A stretch of DNA of 64,000 nt, taken from NCBI GenBank assembly GCA_937989585.1, contig CALKRW010000031.1, positions 27,115-91,114 on the forward strand, given 5' to 3'. Position numbers and translations under genes: made by a program. Of the stretch, positions 60,200 through 64,000 are shown in pieces. The notes under the pieces were generated by a model that worked only from the letters and a program-made list of their open reading frames with translations, was not told the origin of the DNA and searched no databases. This stretch comes from an uncultured Porphyromonadaceae bacterium. Its GTDB lineage: Bacteria > Bacteroidota > Bacteroidia > Bacteroidales > Muribaculaceae. Position 1 is the stretch's first letter. Each line of letters begins with the position of its first letter.

Positions 60200-61744
60200 A
60201 TGGAAGATGTAAGCAATAGCAAGATCGAAGGATTCGCTGTTGACGCAGTAAATTTCTATATAAATCATACAGATTGTCTCAAAGCCGAAATTCCCGTAAA
60301 TGACAGAACCCCTATATGGGATGGCCACATTCTAGTTTACGCTATGCCTGGTGACCGTAATAAGGATCTTATGGGCGCTATCAGGGTTCAAGTGAAGGGA
60401 ACCGGTGTCGATAAGTTCAAAGAGTCAGAATCATACAAGGTTCCTCGAAAAGATTTGGATAATTATATGCGCCATGGAGGAGTGGCTTTCTTTAAGGTTG
60501 AACTTGAGAAACCGGATTATACGCAATCAAAAATCTTTTGCACACTCCTCCTGCCGCTTGATATAAGGAATTTACTTAAATCCAATCCTGATGATGAAAT
60601 TAAATTAGATTTAACAGCAGTACCAGAGAAATCCATTTTCTTTGAAAATGACATTAAAAATTTCAGAATCAACGCGGTAAAACAACAGAGCTTTATCGAT
60701 AATGAAACTATGCATCTTTCAGACATAGATTTTTCCAAGAAAGTTGAAATCGACACTGAATTCATTCTGCCGAAAACAACAGACCCAAATAATATTTTAA
60801 AATTAACAGCGATTCCTCATTATCTTTATTTGAAAGATAGATTTGCATCTATTCCCATAGAGGGATGTGCAGCATACGTAAAAGGTACTGAAAACTTCTC
60901 GTGCCCAATTCGTATAGATGGCGTAAAATATTATGATGGTTTCACCAGAATTTCGGATTATGAAAATATTGAAATGCGCTTTGGAAAATGTGTTTCCATG
61001 AAATGGCCAAGAGAAAGATTCGTTAGAGCCGGTGAAGGAGGTCAATTAAATATTTCATACAAGAGGAAACTGAGCGACGTTAAGAACGATCTAAATTTTG
61101 TGATTGCGTTACTTTCAGGAAAGGAAATTTCATTCGGCAATGAATCTCAGGAATTGAAATATTCGAATCAGGAAGAACTTGAGCGATTCCAGAACGAAAG
61201 TTACACCTTTTACATCTTAGAAGAGACCATGCGCAGACTTAATCTGCCACATGAATTGGATATGACCAATTTCACTGATAAAGATTTTGATATCATTTCG
61301 GCATTAGGTAATTTCATATATAATAAACTTTCTTATCATCCTAAAAAGGGGCAAAAGTTTCAGAAAAATTTTTTCGACATTCTTTCGCCTGGAGATATGC
61401 ACTTTCTGCTATGGTTTGAACGGCAGGAAGATGGTAGCGTCAAAGCTTATGATCCATTCGTTCCAGAAAACAAAAAATACTGGGTAACCGCAACTGAAAC
61501 AGGAAGTCCTATGCCGTTTCTTTCGTATTGTCTAAGAATGTTTCCGGTAATACCCGATAATGTATATTATGAGTTTATGGGCCACTTATATAAATTGGCT
61601 ATAAAAGAAAACCGAGAAGTTATTCCTTTTGTCCTCGAGGACATTAAGAAACTCACAAAGTTCAAAGATACCGAAACCAATCTTTCTAAGAAAGAGAAAC
61701 TTCAAACACTCATAGATAAACTCTCTTCCTTCATCATCGAATAA
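60200..61744 (+). CDS. DUF4365-like putative nuclease protein
   Basis: 514 aa from MEDVSNSKIEGFAVDAVNFY. The N-terminal ~150 residues have the layout of the DUF4365/PD-(D/E)XK fold: TPIWDGHILVY (acidic Asp), then IRVQVKGTGVDKF with Q-V-K as the catalytic lysine strand. Rest of the protein is unrecognised; it includes KLSYHPKKGQKFQKNFFDIL. A TTG nine codons upstream is an alternative start but the ATG is likelier. Freestanding with its own promoter. Members are often found in defence islands; nuclease activity is inferred from the fold. Confidence 0.65.
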   Translation: MEDVSNSKIEGFAVDAVNFYINHTDCLKAEIPVNDRTPIWDGHILVYAMPGDRNKDLMGAIRVQVKGTGVDKFKESESYKVPRKDLDNYMRHGGVAFFKVELEKPDYTQSKIFCTLLLPLDIRNLLKSNPDDEIKLDLTAVPEKSIFFENDIKNFRINAVKQQSFIDNETMHLSDIDFSKKVEIDTEFILPKTTDPNNILKLTAIPHYLYLKDRFASIPIEGCAAYVKGTENFSCPIRIDGVKYYDGFTRISDYENIEMRFGKCVSMKWPRERFVRAGEGGQLNISYKRKLSDVKNDLNFVIALLSGKEISFGNESQELKYSNQEELERFQNESYTFYILEETMRRLNLPHELDMTNFTDKDFDIISALGNFIYNKLSYHPKKGQKFQKNFFDILSPGDMHFLLWFERQEDGSVKAYDPFVPENKKYWVTATETGSPMPFLSYCLRMFPVIPDNVYYEFMGHLYKLAIKENREVIPFVLEDIKKLTKFKDTETNLSKKEKLQTLIDKLSSFIIE

Positions 61745-61870
61745 TCCCCTGTCACGCAACCAACCTGTATTTCATATTCCCATGTAAAATTATATAATAC
61801 CAACGTATCAGAAAATTCAACAAAGAGTCATAATAGTTCCATTTTCTAAAAAACATAAGTATAATTCAGC

Positions 61871-62737
61871 ATGAATGATATAAAGATAGAATTACAAGAT
61901 TGGATTCTTGCGGAGGAGAAAGCCGGAAGTAGTGTCGATATCAAACGTATAGACGAACGTCTACAAGTAATAACACGACGGCATAATAAAACCCCACGCA
62001 GCGAATTCAACGGACTTTCGCCTGAGGAGATGCATAATCTCATCCATTATCCTTTTGACTGCAGGTGTGTTGTAAGACTAAATAAATTGGGGAAAGAACA
62101 ATATGATAAGATTCCTCTCGTTAGACAGTCACTTTTTCTATTGGAAACTATCGGCAAAACAGAATTGAGACTTACTAAACTCGGTTGGCTGCCGTTAAAG
62201 ATTGTGGCTGAAGCCTATCCGCTAGGACAGCCGGAATGGATTATCGAAGAATTCCAACAAAAGAAAATCAACGAATATGATGCAAAATCCGTTTGGATGG
62301 CAAGAAACATTATTGAGTTTCTTGGATGGATTAAGACCAGGAAAGGGGTGTTATCTCTTACTGCAAAAGGTAAAAAAGCATTATTGAATATAGACGAGGC
62401 CGCAAATGAAATAATACGTTCCACACTCACAGAAGTCGGCTTGCATGCATTCGATGGAGTTGAAGATGACCGGATTGGAAACTTAGGAATAGCATATAGT
62501 ATATGGATGCTCAACCAATTTGGTTCGACATGGCATTCAGGCAGTTTTTACCAGGAACATTACCAGAAAGTCTTCGACTTCCCGGATTGCCATAATATCT
62601 ATGAAACTCGAGTATTTAAGCGTCTGTTCTATTGGTTAGGAATAGTCACCATCCGACAGAATAAGCAAATTGGGGGCTTTTCCGAAAATGATTACAAGAA
62701 AACCAACCTACTTTCAATGATTTTCTCGTTCAAATAA
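61871..62737 (+). CDS. Hypothetical protein with winged-helix-like segments
   Basis: 288 aa, not recognised. The middle LVRQSLFLLETIGKTELRLT and LSLTAKGKKALLNIDEAANE have the look of winged-helix modules of restriction- or DNA-linked proteins. No membrane segment. It stands 126 bp after the DUF4365-like gene in the same direction and may be co-expressed. Function unknown. Confidence 0.65.
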   Translation: MNDIKIELQDWILAEEKAGSSVDIKRIDERLQVITRRHNKTPRSEFNGLSPEEMHNLIHYPFDCRCVVRLNKLGKEQYDKIPLVRQSLFLLETIGKTELRLTKLGWLPLKIVAEAYPLGQPEWIIEEFQQKKINEYDAKSVWMARNIIEFLGWIKTRKGVLSLTAKGKKALLNIDEAANEIIRSTLTEVGLHAFDGVEDDRIGNLGIAYSIWMLNQFGSTWHSGSFYQEHYQKVFDFPDCHNIYETRVFKRLFYWLGIVTIRQNKQIGGFSENDYKKTNLLSMIFSFK

Positions 62738-62859
62738 GTTTATGGATAGTCCTAACTATCATCCCTGCAATTTCTCATGAACCTAACCCTTGACCTCAGT
62801 TCTAAAGATTTTTCAAAAAATTTCATTCAATTTATACTGCTTAACCAGGCAACATTTAT

Positions 62860-62867
62860 TATCTTTG
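62860..62867 (+). promoter_or_regulatory. Promoter of the 242-aa gene
   Basis: TATCTTTG followed by C is a full TAnnTTTGC match. Transcription would start near 62874, leaving a 97-nt leader. The -33 region is not clear. Confidence 0.6.
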
Positions 62868-62970
62868 CAGGCAGACAAGGAACATATATAAGGCCCGTTA
62901 CAACTTCATTACATGGCCTAAATGACCAATTGCATACATAACAACATGTCTCAACACTTTTAATCTAATT

Positions 62971-63699
62971 ATGGGAGAGGAAGGATATGATATAACTTCT
63001 CGAATTCCACCTTGGCTTCCAAGTACTTACAAGCAAAACACACCTGAAGAGGCATGGCTTCGGCTTGAAGCGATACTTACCGACAAACTGCTGTGGTTCA
63101 ATCCATACCGTGTCGCCGACCGCGTATTGCTTGAATGTGCGGAGCGTGGCCGATGGTCTACTTTTCCTGCTATCACTCAAATGCTAGTGTTCCATTTTCA
63201 TGATATTCGCACAATGCCGACCCCGGATGGACGATGGCAATATGACGGTCTCTTCTTCCATATCGGCAATAACGATACCGAGCACCATTTAAGTGTAAAT
63301 TCATTGACATATCCAATGACGAACAGAGGAACGTTAAGGCCGGAATGGACAATGATCAACGGCCACCATCTGGTTCCATCAAGCATACACACACTGGAAC
63401 GGAAGAATGTATTTGTGAGTCATGCAATCTGTTGCAACTTTTATAGAGGAGTGACACGTCAGGCTTACCGCATGCATAGACTTTATGGTTCTGAGGACAA
63501 TAAGGCCAAAACTATCAGGGAAAGTATGGTTGCGGCAAAACTAGAAATGCTCGAAGAAGTATTGAACCATGCGATGCTGCCTGAATATCTTGGCAATTCA
63601 TGCACTTCGCTCAATATTGCCACACCTTTGCGGCAAGCCATAGAGGCCATTCGCCGATTCCCGAAGTCAGTTCCTCCTACAACACATATCACTGTCTAA
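62971..63699 (+). CDS. Hypothetical protein
   Basis: 242 aa, not recognised. Soluble; starts MGEEGYDITSRIPPWLPSTY, has aromatic-rich central part (AITQMLVFHFHDIRTMPTPD, DGRWQYDGLFFHIG) and helical C-terminal half. Own promoter and a long AT-rich spacer upstream suggest an independent gene. Function unknown. Confidence 0.65.
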   Translation: MGEEGYDITSRIPPWLPSTYKQNTPEEAWLRLEAILTDKLLWFNPYRVADRVLLECAERGRWSTFPAITQMLVFHFHDIRTMPTPDGRWQYDGLFFHIGNNDTEHHLSVNSLTYPMTNRGTLRPEWTMINGHHLVPSSIHTLERKNVFVSHAICCNFYRGVTRQAYRMHRLYGSEDNKAKTIRESMVAAKLEMLEEVLNHAMLPEYLGNSCTSLNIATPLRQAIEAIRRFPKSVPPTTHITV

Positions 63700-63869
63700 T
63701 TCAATCCCAAGATTACATAGCAACTTTAAAATGGATTGTTTTCTGAGTAAATTATAAAGAAATCCGCATTTAACAATTTCGGGACAACATTTAACCACAA
63801 AAGAAAAACTGTGCCGCAAAATCAATTACGACATAGTTTTTATGATAATTCGGGGTGGGAGAGAGAGGG

Positions 63870-64000
63870 TCAGGCGAAGCGTTTCTGGGCCTCGTGGTAG
63901 GAGTCAAGGGAGCCGATGTCGAAACGGCCGGCGGGCATCGGCCAGGCGTGGAGGGTGCTTGTCTCGGCAAGGTAGTGGGCAAGGTTGCCGGGGGCGTCGA
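63870..64000 (-). CDS. C-terminus of a sugar nucleotidyltransferase, 5' end off the window
   Basis: Last 43 codons only, reading GNLAHYLAETSTLHAWPMPA, then FDIGSLDSYHEAQKRFA and TGA. The FDIGxxxSYxxA ending is characteristic of nucleoside-diphosphate-sugar pyrophosphorylases. Very GC-rich compared with the island to its left, consistent with a return to core chromosome. The rest lies outside the window. Confidence 0.75.
   Translation of the reverse strand, partial: DAPGNLAHYLAETSTLHAWPMPAGRFDIGSLDSYHEAQKRFA

Overview
The window looks like chromosomal DNA from a gut Bacteroidales, possibly Muribaculaceae-like. The reasons are Bacteroidetes-type promoters (TTG/TTTG upstream of TAnnTTTG), a UpxY-type antiterminator at the head of a polysaccharide locus, a CTnDOT-like tra operon (TraE/F/G/J/K/L/M/N/O families), DUF4372/IS4-type transposase debris and RhuM/VbhA-like genes. 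The genus cannot be fixed from the sequence alone. I saw no rRNA, tRNA or CRISPR array.

Region 1 (1-14.8 kb, all leftward) is a surface-polysaccharide locus. It starts with a putative phase-variable promoter: a 169-bp segment between perfect 23-bp inverted repeats, next to a tyrosine recombinase gene. The only consensus promoter inside the segment points away from the locus, so the locus appears OFF in this assembly. Then come upxY, two unrecognised overlapping genes, rfbA, rfbB, a sugar aminotransferase, two ATP-grasp ligases, a second PLP enzyme, an epimerase, a hexapeptide acyltransferase, a DRE-TIM aldolase, a CMP-type cytidylyltransferase and a KdgK-like kinase that runs off the left edge. 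Together they suggest a dTDP-amino-sugar decorated by ATP-grasp ligases plus a CMP-activated keto acid. No glycosyltransferase, flippase or polymerase is visible; they may lie left of position 1.

Region 2 (16.1-35.3 kb, leftward) is a conjugation operon running from two TraE-like pilin-type proteins through TraF, TraG (VirB4), VirB5/6/8/10/9-like proteins and TraO to a coupling ATPase. It carries unusual passengers: an adenine-methylase-like gene, a BRO/KilA-type antirepressor and two lipoproteins sharing a C-terminal domain. No relaxase is seen. Two of its genes are interrupted, one by a stop and one by a frameshift.

Region 3 (35.6-47.6 kb) holds a decayed transposase that has cut a small gene, a 1255-aa TIR-like/STAND NTPase, an ATPase-nuclease fusion, a replication-like module (initiator-like protein, two DnaC-like loaders, small DNA-binding proteins), and a control region with a probable small transcript, a strong terminator and iteron-like repeats.

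Region 4 (47.6-63.7 kb, rightward) is a defence-type island: HTH protein, Vsr, XRE regulator, McrB/McrC (LlaJI-like), an AT-rich two-gene unit (DUF6414-like protein plus Clp-type AAA ATPase), RhuM between two VbhA-like antitoxins, an alcohol dehydrogenase, a DUF4365-like putative nuclease and two unknown genes. At 64 kb the C-terminus of a nucleotidyltransferase, notably GC-rich, enters from the right.

A cross-cutting feature is that many accessory genes carry a single in-frame stop or one-base indel (about eleven), several of the indels in short A runs, while the 14-kb polysaccharide locus shows none. This is either real decay or assembly error and should be settled before functional conclusions are drawn.
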